Of a stretch of 24,287 bases of DNA, positions 7,809-15,188 are shown one piece after another. The translations under genes were made by a program, and so were the position numbers. Numbering within the stretch: the first letter of the stretch is position 1; each line of letters begins with the position of its first letter. This stretch comes from Hydrogenothermaceae bacterium (GTDB taxonomy: Bacteria; Aquificota; Aquificia; Aquificales; Hydrogenothermaceae): contig WFXI01000209.1 of the NCBI GenBank assembly GCA_015490675.1, positions 1 to 24,287 on the forward strand, given 5' to 3'. The notes under the pieces are model-generated. The model worked only from the letters and a program-made list of their open reading frames with translations, was not told the DNA's origin and did not search any database.

Positions 7809-8429
7809 ATGTTTATAACTAACCCAGAAATAGAAAATTACATTAGAAAACTTACTGTCGTAGAAGATGAAGTTCTTTTAGAAATGGAAAAACTAGGACA
7901 TAAATTAAATTTTCCAATAGTTGACAGGCTTGTCGGTAAATTTCTGTATCTAATTACAAAAATAAAGTCTCCTAAACTTGTTGTTGAGCTTGGTTCAGGT
8001 TTTGGATATTCTGGATACTGGTTTGCAAAGGCTTTAAGTAATGGAAAAGTTATTTTAAGTGATTATAAAGAAGAAAACATAAACAAAGCTAAGCAATTTT
8101 TTAAAATGGGAAATTTAATAAACAAAGCAGAGTTTTATGTAGGAGATGCATTAAAAATTGCAAAACAATACAAAGATATAGATATATTGTTTATAGACCA
8201 TGAAAAATCAAGATATTTAGAAGCTATCCAAACCTTAGAAGATAATTTAGCTGATAATGCTTTGGTAATTGCTGATAATGTTTTGTGGGATGGGAAGGTT
8301 CTAGATGAAAACCCTGACAAGCAAACAAGAAGAATTAAAGAGTTTACAGAATATATGTTTAACAATAAAAACTTTGAAACATGTATTGTTCCAATTAGAG
8401 ATGGAGTATTGCTAGCTAGAAAAGTTTGA
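7809..8429 (+). CDS. SAM-dependent O-methyltransferase (YrrM/TrmR-like, methyltransferase family 3)
   Basis: A 206-residue Rossmann-fold methyltransferase. Motif I is VVELGSGFGYSG (58-69), the acidic end of the second strand is SDYKEEN, and the metal-site pattern of the catechol/caffeoyl-CoA O-methyltransferase family is present: D130 in LFIDHEK, and D156-N157 in IADNVLWDGKV. ADNVLW with this layout is close to YrrM-like bacterial members, of which Bacillus TrmR methylates 5-hydroxyuridine in tRNA. A small-molecule phenolic or catechol substrate is equally possible, so no symbol is given. The ATG has AAGGAG at 6 bases. It is divergent from uvrB and runs 45 bases ahead of the DUF3365 gene. Confidence 0.85.
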   Translation: MFITNPEIENYIRKLTVVEDEVLLEMEKLGHKLNFPIVDRLVGKFLYLITKIKSPKLVVELGSGFGYSGYWFAKALSNGKVILSDYKEENINKAKQFFKMGNLINKAEFYVGDALKIAKQYKDIDILFIDHEKSRYLEAIQTLEDNLADNALVIADNVLWDGKVLDENPDKQTRRIKEFTEYMFNNKNFETCIVPIRDGVLLARKV

Positions 8430-8430
8430 A

Positions 8431-8445
8431 ATATATTCTTATATA
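8431..8445 (+). promoter_or_regulatory. 15-base AT element upstream of the DUF3365 gene, repeated upstream of ftrB
   Basis: ATATATTCTTATATA, identical to the element at 1562-1576 read on the other strand, in the same orientation relative to its gene and 17 bases from GAGG. It overlaps an inverted repeat, ATATTC (8433-8438) and GAATAT (8447-8452). It may be a promoter core or a shared regulatory site. Confidence 0.35.
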
Positions 8446-8474
8446 CGAATATTAATATAAAAGAGGTACTTTAA

Positions 8475-9074
8475 ATGAAAAAACTTTTTGTTAGCTCTAT
8501 ATTAGCCATTCCAATTTTAATATCGTGTGAACATTCAAATAACATTTCTTATATTGATAACAATCCTCAGGTTGTTCAAATTGGGGAACAAGCTTCTAAA
8601 AAACTATTAAAAACACTAAAAGGAGAACTTGTAAAAGCTATTTCTAAAAGTCCTTATGAAGCCATTGAAGTATGTAATAAAAAAGCATTAAACCTTACTA
8701 AAAAGGTTGAAGAAGAATTAAACCACGGAATAAAAATAAAAAGAACTAGCTTTAAATATAGAAATCCTTCTAATAAACCTGACGAGTATGAAGAAGAAGC
8801 CTTAGAAAAATTAGAAGAACTTTTTGAAGAAGGTAAAAATCCTGAGTATTTAGTCCAAAAAGTAAAAGAAAATGGAAAAACTTACTATAGATACTATAAA
8901 CCTTTAAAAATCCAAAATGTTTGTTTGATGTGCCATGGAGACCCATCTAAGATGGATAAAAAGTTGTTAGCAAAAATAAAATCTTTGTATCCTGAAGATA
9001 AGGCCACTGGTTATAAACTTGGAGATTTTAGAGGAGTAATTAGAGTTTCTATTCCAGAAGAATTGGTTAAATGA
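8475..9074 (+). CDS. DUF3365 (Tll0287-like) c-type haem lipoprotein
   Basis: A 199-residue envelope protein. The N-terminus is a lipoprotein signal (MKKLFVSSILAIPILISC, lipobox LISC, lipidated C18). A single haem c site, CLMCH (C150, C153, H154), lies in a C-terminal part that ends GDFRGVIRVSIP, as in the DUF3365/Tll0287 family of PAS-like haem sensors or electron carriers. C67 in AIEVC occupies the position of the cysteine reported as the second haem ligand in Tll0287; I recall this from the family rather than proving it here. Genes of this family often sit near respiratory or sensory functions. The start has AGAGGT 7 bases before the ATG, and a strong terminator hairpin follows the stop. 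A simple monohaem electron carrier is the alternative reading. Confidence 0.8.
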   Translation: MKKLFVSSILAIPILISCEHSNNISYIDNNPQVVQIGEQASKKLLKTLKGELVKAISKSPYEAIEVCNKKALNLTKKVEEELNHGIKIKRTSFKYRNPSNKPDEYEEEALEKLEELFEEGKNPEYLVQKVKENGKTYYRYYKPLKIQNVCLMCHGDPSKMDKKLLAKIKSLYPEDKATGYKLGDFRGVIRVSIPEELVK

Positions 9075-9077
9075 TTG

Positions 9078-9097
9078 AAGGGGAGAAAGCTCCCCTT
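9078..9097. terminator. Bidirectional hairpin terminator between the DUF3365 and ferredoxin genes
   Basis: Perfect 8-bp stem AAGGGGAG / CTCCCCTT with loop AAAG, 3 bases after the DUF3365 stop and 15 bases from the convergent ferredoxin stop. The G-C core makes it stable; the flanking T-tracts are short. Confidence 0.75.
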
Positions 9098-9112
9098 TAT
9101 ATGAAGAATGAA

Positions 9113-9352
9113 TTATTCTTCTACAACTTCAGTGATTAAAGAACCAGATGGGCACTCTTCAGTAACTTCGAGAACTTTATCGCAGATTTCCTTTCCGATT
9201 TCTTCGCAATCTATGATAGCACCATCACCACCGATTTCTTCTTTTACTGCAGCAATTCCGTCCCCAGCATCTATATATACTTCAGGAACATCGTCGTAAC
9301 AGAGTGCGCATGCTGTGCAAAGGTCTTGGTCAACGCTAACTTTTAACTTCAT
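9113..9352 (-). CDS. Single-cluster [4Fe-4S] ferredoxin
   Basis: A 79-residue acidic electron carrier. C12, C15 and C18 (CTACALC) and the remote C67 in ECPSG form the ligand set of monocluster ferredoxins such as those of Thermotoga and Pyrococcus. Two further cysteines, C49 and C57, lie in the segment where the second cluster has been lost; C57 falls in the right region for a residual disulfide or structural role. Such ferredoxins serve low-potential reactions, for example 2-oxoacid oxidoreductases and reductive carbon fixation, and could feed the FTR-type reductase in this window, although that link is only inferred. AAGGAGGT lies 7 bases before the ATG. The gene has its own promoter and a terminator, so it appears monocistronic and probably highly expressed. 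Confidence 0.92.
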   Translation of the reverse strand: MKLKVSVDQDLCTACALCYDDVPEVYIDAGDGIAAVKEEIGGDGAIIDCEEIGKEICDKVLEVTEECPSGSLITEVVEE

Positions 9353-9390
9353 TTAAGCTACCTCCTTGTGAAATGTAATTAGTTTCAAAT

Positions 9391-9419
9391 AGTATATGCC
9401 ATTAAGTAGATTTTTGCAA
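9391..9419 (-). promoter_or_regulatory. Sigma-70-type promoter of the ferredoxin gene
   Basis: On the minus strand TTGCAA (9419-9414), a 17-base spacer, then TATACT (9396-9391). The expected start is near 9384, giving a leader of about 30 bases that holds AAGGAGGT. This is the closest match to consensus seen in the window. Confidence 0.7.
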
Positions 9420-9432
9420 TGAGTTTATAACG

Positions 9433-9457
9433 CTGTTTGATTTTTTAAGACAAACAG
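9433..9457 (-). terminator. Possible terminator of the thpR-permease operon
   Basis: Inverted repeat CTGTTTG / CAAACAG (7-bp arms, 11-base loop rich in A or T) just beyond the permease stop on the minus strand and upstream of the ferredoxin promoter. The large loop and the lack of a T-run after the stem make it a moderate candidate only. Confidence 0.4.
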
Positions 9458-9463
9458 GTATAG

Positions 9464-10990
9464 TTATCTTTTTATATTTTTTGTTAATTTTATATTAACA
9501 ATATCTGGGATATTATACTTTTGTCTTATATACTTTTCATCCTCTTTAAGTTTCTCCTCTTTATCAGTATCTACCGAAAACTCAAGATTATAATTTTCCA
9601 TTTTTTCCACCTTTACTTTTGCTTTATATTTCTCTTCTAAGGATTTTGCAATACTGGGTACGATATTAGATTTTTTTTCTAAGAACTCTTCAAACAATTT
9701 TAATCTGTAGTCTATAAAGTTGGATATTTTTCTACTGGAAAGTATTCTATAAACAGTCTCAAATAAAATTGCACCTACTAAAATAATCACAAAAGAAATT
9801 AAATTGGTAGGATTTTCCTTTAATGAGTGAAATATTAAAACAAATATAGATAACAAGCAAAGTAAAAAACCTACTAAAGCTATTAGCGGATTTGTATCTG
9901 TTTGTTTATAAAGTTTTAAATTTGCCAAATTTACAAATGCAAAAATAATTAAAAATCCTAAACTACCTGCAGTAGAGATACTTTCTAACTTAAATGTTGT
10001 AGCAAATATTACTGTTATTATAGAAATTATAATTAAGCCTTCTGTTGCATTTTTCCATATTTTTTTAGTTAATCCCTTTGGAAGTTCTCCAAACTTTGCA
10101 ACTAAATAACTAACCCTAGAGCTACCGTAAATTGTTGCATTTATCGCTGAAGCAGTTGATAAAACTGCAGCAATACTTATTAAAACAAATCCAAACTTAC
10201 CTAAAAAAGGCTCAGCAGCTACAGCTAAAGCATAATCACTGTATTTTTGAATATCTTTAATATCGAGATTTCCAACTGCAACAACTGCAACAATTACATA
10301 AACTAATATTACAGTTATCACTGCAAAATAATACGCCTTTGGTAAGTTTTTTTCAGGGTCTTTAATATCCTGTGCTGTATTTGCAATTAATTCAAAACCT
10401 TCATATGCAAGAAAAATCATAAGTCCGCCAGTTAATATTCCAAGAATACTTTCCCAGTTTTCAGGAGATAGTTTTGTCCAGTCTGCAGTCCAAAATCCTA
10501 AAATAGAAAAAAATATTAAAATTCCAAGTTTAGCAAAAACCATTAAATCTTCAGCTTTTCCAGAGATATAAGCTCCTAGTATATTCAAAAATGTAAAGAA
10601 GAATATAACTCCAGCAGTTAAAAATTTTTCAAGCAAGTGATTTTCATATCCTAAAATTAAAACAGACGCATAGCTTCCAAAAGCATAAGAGTAAAGAGAA
10701 AGCATAATTATATAACTTGCCAATAGCAAGATATTTAGGTATCCTACAAAAACTGTATTCCCGAAAGCTCTAACTAAAAACTCAACTGTTCCTCCTTCAC
10801 TTGGATAACGAAGAGAAAGTTTTACATAAGAATAAGAAGTAATAAGAGCTATTAAACCTGCAAATAAAAATGCCAAAGGTGCTCCACCTTTTGCAAGCAT
10901 TATTGTAAGACCTAAAACAGCAAAAATACCCCCTCCAATCATTCCACCAACACCAATAGAATACGCTTCCCAAAAACCAATTTTTTTCAA
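9464..10990 (-). CDS. APC-superfamily amino acid permease
   Basis: A 508-residue inner-membrane transporter with about 12 hydrophobic segments in the first 415 residues. The first helix carries GVGGMIGGGIFAVLG, the unwound Gly-rich substrate-binding segment of amino acid-polyamine-organocation permeases; the seventh-helix region SAINATIYGSSRV also fits. The substrate cannot be read from the sequence. After the last helix comes a soluble, charged tail of about 85 residues (from FIDYRLKLFEEF to the end) that alternates charged helices with a beta-like stretch; its role is unknown. The start is TTG, with AAGGAG overlapping the end of rluD and a gap of only 4 bases, so it is the last gene of the operon and its translation is probably coupled to rluD. 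Confidence 0.85.
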   Translation of the reverse strand: MKKIGFWEAYSIGVGGMIGGGIFAVLGLTIMLAKGGAPLAFLFAGLIALITSYSYVKLSLRYPSEGGTVEFLVRAFGNTVFVGYLNILLLASYIIMLSLYSYAFGSYASVLILGYENHLLEKFLTAGVIFFFTFLNILGAYISGKAEDLMVFAKLGILIFFSILGFWTADWTKLSPENWESILGILTGGLMIFLAYEGFELIANTAQDIKDPEKNLPKAYYFAVITVILVYVIVAVVAVGNLDIKDIQKYSDYALAVAAEPFLGKFGFVLISIAAVLSTASAINATIYGSSRVSYLVAKFGELPKGLTKKIWKNATEGLIIISIITVIFATTFKLESISTAGSLGFLIIFAFVNLANLKLYKQTDTNPLIALVGFLLCLLSIFVLIFHSLKENPTNLISFVIILVGAILFETVYRILSSRKISNFIDYRLKLFEEFLEKKSNIVPSIAKSLEEKYKAKVKVEKMENYNLEFSVDTDKEEKLKEDEKYIRQKYNIPDIVNIKLTKNIKR

Positions 10991-10994
10991 ATTA

Positions 10995-11960
10995 TTACTC
11001 CTTATCTAAAGTTTCTATTATTTCCTCTAAAGGTTCTGGTAATTCTTCTAAAGAAATATCTATATTTTCTCCTGTTCTAGGATGTTTGAAAGCAAGTCTA
11101 TAAGCAACAAGAGCGTGGAAGTCTAATTTCTCTGATAAATTTTTTGCTATTTCTGAGCCTAATTGACTTTTTTTAAACCCATAAACTTTATCATTTAATA
11201 ATGGATGCCCAATTTCTGAAAAATGAACTCTTATTTGATGTGTTCTTCCTGTATGGAGTTTAATATCTACCAGAGTTAAATTATGCTTTTCCCACCTTTT
11301 TTCTGTCCAATATTCTGTTAAAGCATTCCTAGCATTTGTTGATACAGTTCCCATTTTTTGCCTGTTATATATTGACCTTCCTATTGGAAAATCTATAAAA
11401 CCGTGGTCTTTTTTGACAATGCCTACTACTATAGCCTTGTATTTTTTATCTACCTTTCTTTCCTGAAAAAGTTTTTGAAGTTCTTTATGTGCAAACTCTG
11501 TCTTTGCAACTACCATTAACCCTGCTGTTTCTTTATCTAATCTATGGACTATTCCAGCCCTTTCTTTTCCTTGAAACTGAGAAACATTTTTAAAGTGATA
11601 TAAAAGTGCATTGACTAAAGTTCCTGAAGTATGTCCTGGTGAGGGGTGAACTACCATATGAGGCGGTTTATAAATTACTGCTAAATCTTCATCTTCATAA
11701 AAAACTTTTAGAGGAATATTTTCTGGAATAACTTCTAAAGGCTTAGGCGGTGGAATAATAAGAGAAATTTTTTGCCCTTCTTTTACTTTTAAAGAAGGTT
11801 TTTTTAATATTTTTTGATTTTCTAAAACATTTCCTTCTTTTATTAATTTTTGATAATACGAACGGGAATACTCAGGATAAACAGATGCCAAAAACTGGTC
11901 TAATCTTTTCCCTTCAAATTCTTTGTCTACCTGAAACTCAAGGACTTCATTTTCTTGCAT
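10995..11960 (-). CDS. rluD: Ribosomal large-subunit pseudouridine synthase, RluD family
   Basis: Converts uridines to pseudouridine in large-subunit rRNA. The 321-residue protein has an N-terminal S4 RNA-binding domain (about 15-65) and a catalytic domain with AGIVHRLDKETAGLMV, in which D142 is the catalytic aspartate of the RluA/RluD class. Other family blocks are YKPPHMVVHPSPGH and LHTGRTHQIRVHF. Length and domain order fit RluD rather than the shorter RluA, although exact target positions cannot be deduced. The start is an ATG 2 bases after the stop of the upstream gene; the only GAGG is about 19 bases away, so expression probably relies on coupling. Confidence 0.9.
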   Translation of the reverse strand: MQENEVLEFQVDKEFEGKRLDQFLASVYPEYSRSYYQKLIKEGNVLENQKILKKPSLKVKEGQKISLIIPPPKPLEVIPENIPLKVFYEDEDLAVIYKPPHMVVHPSPGHTSGTLVNALLYHFKNVSQFQGKERAGIVHRLDKETAGLMVVAKTEFAHKELQKLFQERKVDKKYKAIVVGIVKKDHGFIDFPIGRSIYNRQKMGTVSTNARNALTEYWTEKRWEKHNLTLVDIKLHTGRTHQIRVHFSEIGHPLLNDKVYGFKKSQLGSEIAKNLSEKLDFHALVAYRLAFKHPRTGENIDISLEELPEPLEEIIETLDKE

Positions 11961-11962
11961 AT

Positions 11963-12748
11963 TTATTTTTTATTTAATACCTCTTTAACAAAATCCAAAG
12001 GAACTTTTAATATTTTTGCAATTTTTTCTGGCTCTAAATTCAATTCATTGTATAGATTTAAAATATCTTCCCTTTTTGTTTCTAATTTTCCTTTTTCAAT
12101 ACCCTCTTTAAAAAGAGGATGATTTTCGATAGTTTCTCTATCCAAAGTAAGAGGCATTTTTTCTTCCTCCTTCTTAAACTCTAACATTAATTTAGGTCTA
12201 TAAGACAACAAGTTCAACAGTTTCTTTATATAGTCCCTTCTTTCTCTTTCTGGCAATTTTAACAGCTCTGTTAATAAATGCCCAAAATATTTAGAAGGTT
12301 CTTTTACATCACATAATACCGCAAGTATTTTGTCTGTTAAATCTTCACTGTTTAGCAATTCTTCGCACTTTATCTGCTTTATATCTTTTAAAATATAGTT
12401 AAACTTTAAATTTTTCTTTTCTAATTTGTTTTGCATGTTTAGCGGTTTTTCTCCTACATATAAAACCATTTGAATAATCTCTTTTGAAGGATATTTCCTA
12501 GAAATTAGAGTGTAATATTCAAGCATTCTAAAAGGCATATTTTTATCATTATTTGTTTGAAGTTCTAAATGAAATATTTTTCCATCTTCAAGTTCTACTA
12601 AAAAATCCACCCTCCTATCTTTTACTTCTGGTAATGATGTATCTAACAGTTTTGTTGCAGATTTTCCTGTTAAGATTTGTATAAATTTTGGTGGTATTTC
12701 TTGTATTATATCTCTTAATGTTATATCTAATTTTCTATTTTCTTGCAT
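11963..12748 (-). CDS. Rpn/PDDEXK-family putative nuclease
   Basis: A 261-residue protein resembling the Rpn (recombination-promoting nuclease)/transposase_31-like PD-(D/E)XK proteins. The catalytic core is RRVDFLVELEDGKIFHLELQ: D48, E62 and Q64, with Gln in place of the usual Lys, as is common in this group. It is followed by a typical PFRMLEYY block and a long helical middle. The C-terminal region has the FKEGIEKGKLETKRE repeat-like segment and a short helix-turn-helix-like end (LEPEKIAKILKVPLDFVKEVL). Related proteins occur in many copies in thermophile and cyanobacterial genomes and behave as mobile or defence-associated genes. Its first 14 bases overlap the end of deoC, and rluD follows after 2 bases. 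The biological role is unknown. Confidence 0.75.
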   Translation of the reverse strand: MQENRKLDITLRDIIQEIPPKFIQILTGKSATKLLDTSLPEVKDRRVDFLVELEDGKIFHLELQTNNDKNMPFRMLEYYTLISRKYPSKEIIQMVLYVGEKPLNMQNKLEKKNLKFNYILKDIKQIKCEELLNSEDLTDKILAVLCDVKEPSKYFGHLLTELLKLPERERRDYIKKLLNLLSYRPKLMLEFKKEEEKMPLTLDRETIENHPLFKEGIEKGKLETKREDILNLYNELNLEPEKIAKILKVPLDFVKEVLNKK

Positions 12749-13391
12749 CTTCTATTATTTTTACCCCTGAAGATGTTCCTATTTTATCTGCTCCTGCTTC
12801 TAAAAATTTTAAAGCAGTTTTAAAATCTCTAATTCCTCCAGAAGCTTTGATTTTTATTCTTCCGTTAGAAAGTTCTTTAAACAGCTTAACATCTTCTATT
12901 TTTGCTCCTTCTGGTGCAAAACCTGTAGAGGTCTTGATATATTCAGCACCACTTTTTATAACAATTTCAACTGCTTTTTTCTTTTCCTCTTCTGTAAGAT
13001 AAGCAGTTTCAACTATTACTTTGTGTATAACCCCTTTTGTATATGAAATTATTGTTTTTAATTCTTCTAATACATAATCATATTGACCACTTTTAAAAAG
13101 AGAAATATTCCAAACTATATCAAGCTCATCTGCTCCATCATTATAACTTTCCATAGCTTCAATAAGCTTTGTCTTTATTTTGCTATACCCATTTGGAAAA
13201 CCAACAACAGTTATTATTTTTAAATCTGTGTCCTTTGCAAGTTTTTTCGCATAGGAAACATAACAAGGGGGAATACAAACTCCATAAAGCTCATATTTAA
13301 TCGCATCTTCTAAAGTTTTTTTTATATCTTCTCTTGTTGCATTTGGTTTTAAATTAGTATGTTCAATTTTCTTTCTTAAATACAAATCCAT
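12735..13391 (-). CDS. deoC: Deoxyribose-phosphate aldolase
   Basis: Cleaves 2-deoxyribose 5-phosphate to glyceraldehyde 3-phosphate and acetaldehyde in deoxynucleoside catabolism. The 218-residue TIM barrel has HTNLKPNAT at the N-terminus, DELDIVWN with D91, YIKTSTGF with the Schiff-base K153, and IKASGGI with K182, the full DeoC active site. GTSSG near the end binds phosphate. The ATG used lies 29 bases inside the end of prmA; it gives the usual short DeoC N-terminus, and the next methionine in the frame lies too far inside the domain. No other deoxynucleoside catabolism genes are nearby, so it may act on its own in this operon. Confidence 0.93.
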   Translation of the reverse strand: MDLYLRKKIEHTNLKPNATREDIKKTLEDAIKYELYGVCIPPCYVSYAKKLAKDTDLKIITVVGFPNGYSKIKTKLIEAMESYNDGADELDIVWNISLFKSGQYDYVLEELKTIISYTKGVIHKVIVETAYLTEEEKKKAVEIVIKSGAEYIKTSTGFAPEGAKIEDVKLFKELSNGRIKIKASGGIRDFKTALKFLEAGADKIGTSSGVKIIEDARK

Positions 13392-14205
13392 ACCATAAAT
13401 CCTCTAATTTTGTAGGGTCTTCAGGTTTTGATGTTTCTTCTACTAAAGAAAGGTTATTATTTTTAGCCATAGCTAATATTTCTTCTTTTTCTTTATCCTT
13501 AAAAATACCTGAAATGATTAAATACTTATTAAATCTATTTGCTAAATTGCCAAAAACCTTTCTAAAAACATCTATTTGTATATTAGCCAATACTATATCA
13601 AAATTTTCATTTATTTCATCTACAGATGCTTTTTTACACTCTATTTCTACTTCATTTTCCCAAGCATTAGTTTTACATTCTTCAATAGCCTCATTCTGTA
13701 TATCTACAGCTAAAACCCTTGAAGCCCCAAGTTTCTTTGAAGCTATAGCTAAAACTCCAGAACCACAACCAGCGTCTAAAACAGTATCTCCTTTAGATAA
13801 ATATTTAGGAATTAAAAAAAGCATTATTTGAGTTGTTGCATGGTATCCTGTGCCAAAAGCCATTCCTATTTTTAGTTTTATAGGAATAAACTCATCACCT
13901 TCGTAAATTTCCCATTCTGGTATTAATATAAATGGAGGAATTTCTATTGGTTTTATTCCTTCTTTCCAGACTTCTTCCCAATTCTTTTCTTCTACATCTT
14001 CTTCTAAAATCAACTTTCCATTTCCTAAGTCTTCAAATATCTCCTCTACTGCTTCTTTAACAGTTTCAAGCTCACTATCTTCAGCATAAATAGCAAAAAC
14101 TGTTTCATTTTCATCTTTATTTAAAACTTCTACACCATACCCATTTAGCTCAACTAAAAATATTTCAAAAAGCTCTGTTGGTATAGAATAGACAAGCTTT
14201 TTCAT
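13363..14205 (-). CDS. prmA: Ribosomal protein L11 methyltransferase
   Basis: SAM-dependent enzyme that trimethylates ribosomal protein L11. It has 280 residues: an N-terminal substrate-recognition domain (about 1-65), a linker containing NWEEVWKEG, then the methyltransferase domain with MAFGTGYHATT (115-125), motif I DAGCGSG (144-150) and LANIQ, the PrmA form of the catalytic motif. AAGGAGG lies 4-5 bases before the ATG. It follows thpR by 9 bases and overlaps deoC by 29 bases, so it is the second gene of the thpR-permease run. Confidence 0.93.
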   Translation of the reverse strand: MKKLVYSIPTELFEIFLVELNGYGVEVLNKDENETVFAIYAEDSELETVKEAVEEIFEDLGNGKLILEEDVEEKNWEEVWKEGIKPIEIPPFILIPEWEIYEGDEFIPIKLKIGMAFGTGYHATTQIMLFLIPKYLSKGDTVLDAGCGSGVLAIASKKLGASRVLAVDIQNEAIEECKTNAWENEVEIECKKASVDEINENFDIVLANIQIDVFRKVFGNLANRFNKYLIISGIFKDKEKEEILAMAKNNNLSLVEETSKPEDPTKLEDLWYGFVFKKEN

Positions 14206-14214
14206 AAAACCTCC

Positions 14215-14763
14215 TTATATTTTTCTGTATTTTGCCCCATTAGGATTTAACACACTTTCAATTAAATTTATCTCTATTTTTTCTATTTGCACGAAAAGTT
14301 TATTCTCAAATAATCTAACTTTTTTATAAAACTCCTTTATATCAACATCTTTAGGTCTTTTTATAGTTATATGAGGGATAAATTTTTTTGTTTTATCTTC
14401 CTCAAAACCTAAGTTTTTTAGTTTAGACTGCACATAGTAATAAATATCTTCTAAAATACCTGTATTGTCATTTACCTTTAAAAATACAACTTTTGGTGTA
14501 AATACAGAAGGAAAAGCTCCTATTCCTTTAATATCCAAATTACAGTCCACTGTTTTGTCCATATATTTACTTAAACTTTCTTTTATATCAGGAATTTTTT
14601 CTACATCTGTATTTCCTAAAAATTTGAAAGTGATATGAAGATTTTCAAAAGGTGTCCATTTACCTTTTATTGTATTCCCTAGCTCCTTTTTTACATTTGA
14701 GTACTCTTTCTTTAAAGTATCAGTATTTATAAAACTTCCTACAAATAACCTTTTTTTCCTCAT
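14215..14763 (-). CDS. thpR: RNA 2',3'-cyclic phosphodiesterase (LigT/ThpR)
   Basis: A 182-residue two-histidine (2H) phosphoesterase with both HxTx motifs: HITF at 43-46 and HITI at 131-134. The family hydrolyses 2',3'-cyclic phosphate ends of RNA; older names call it 2'-5' RNA ligase. Length and the N-terminal RLFVGSFI strand are typical. The ATG has AAGG about 7 bases upstream. It is the first gene of the minus-strand operon that continues with prmA, and it is divergent from phhB across a 65-base gap containing a palindrome. Its physiological substrate here is unknown. Confidence 0.9.
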   Translation of the reverse strand: MRKKRLFVGSFINTDTLKKEYSNVKKELGNTIKGKWTPFENLHITFKFLGNTDVEKIPDIKESLSKYMDKTVDCNLDIKGIGAFPSVFTPKVVFLKVNDNTGILEDIYYYVQSKLKNLGFEEDKTKKFIPHITIKRPKDVDIKEFYKKVRLFENKLFVQIEKIEINLIESVLNPNGAKYRKI

Positions 14764-14795
14764 ATTTTTACCTTAATTTTAGGATTAACTTTTAA

Positions 14796-14809
14796 TTAGT
14801 TTAAACTAA
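14796..14809. promoter_or_regulatory. 14-base perfect palindrome between divergent thpR and phhB
   Basis: TTAGTTTAAACTAA is fully self-complementary and sits near the middle of the 65-base divergent gap, 19 bases before the phhB start and 33 bases before the thpR start. It could be an operator controlling both directions. It also overlaps -10-like hexamers such as TAAACT. Confidence 0.4.
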
Positions 14810-14828
14810 ATATAGGGGGTAAGTAAAA

Positions 14829-15125
14829 ATGGAAGATAAAACAAAACTAACAGATGAACAAGTAAACGAATACTTAAAACAGTTAGATGGATGGAAAAGA
14901 GAATTTAAATGTATAACTAAAAGGTATTATATAGAGGACTGGCAAAAAATTACACAATTTATTAAACACATAGGAAAAGTAATTGAAGAAACAAATCACC
15001 ATCCAGATATTATTTTCCATACAGCAACAAAAACTATAACTATATCAACAACTACTCATAGTGAAGGGGGACTTACAAAAGCAGATATAGATTTAGCCCA
15101 GAAATTAGAAGAATTCTTTAAATAA
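14829..15125 (+). CDS. phhB: Pterin-4a-carbinolamine dehydratase
   Basis: A 98-residue PCD/DCoH-fold protein. It has the signature ETNHHPD (two adjacent His in the active site), then TTTHSEGGLTKADIDLA, which supplies the third His and the family's C-terminal motif. In organisms with aromatic amino acid hydroxylases it recycles tetrahydrobiopterin; in others PCD-like proteins have been tied to molybdopterin or folate metabolism. No hydroxylase gene is visible here, so the pterin partner is open. GGGGGT lies 8 bases before the ATG. Confidence 0.9.
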   Translation: MEDKTKLTDEQVNEYLKQLDGWKREFKCITKRYYIEDWQKITQFIKHIGKVIEETNHHPDIIFHTATKTITISTTTHSEGGLTKADIDLAQKLEEFFK

Positions 15126-15188
15126 TTAATTGAAAACTTCCTAAAAGCCTTATAGAATTATTCTAACTATAAACAGCCTGAGGTAATA

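Noticed and set aside
9108..9299. Plus-strand open frame of 63 codons over the ferredoxin gene
   Set aside because: Ser/Thr/Pro-rich shadow of the antisense of a well-supported ferredoxin; its start falls in the terminator flank.
13514..13831. Plus-strand open frame of 105 codons opposite prmA, and a similar one at 12688-13002 opposite deoC
   Set aside because: Both mirror conserved enzymes on the other strand and have no recognisable domain or start signal.
15150..15172. Nested inverted repeats (TTATAG/CTATAA around TAGAAT/ATTCTA) after phhB
   Set aside because: All A-T pairs apart from one or two, no T-run, too weak to call a terminator; noted only as possible structure.
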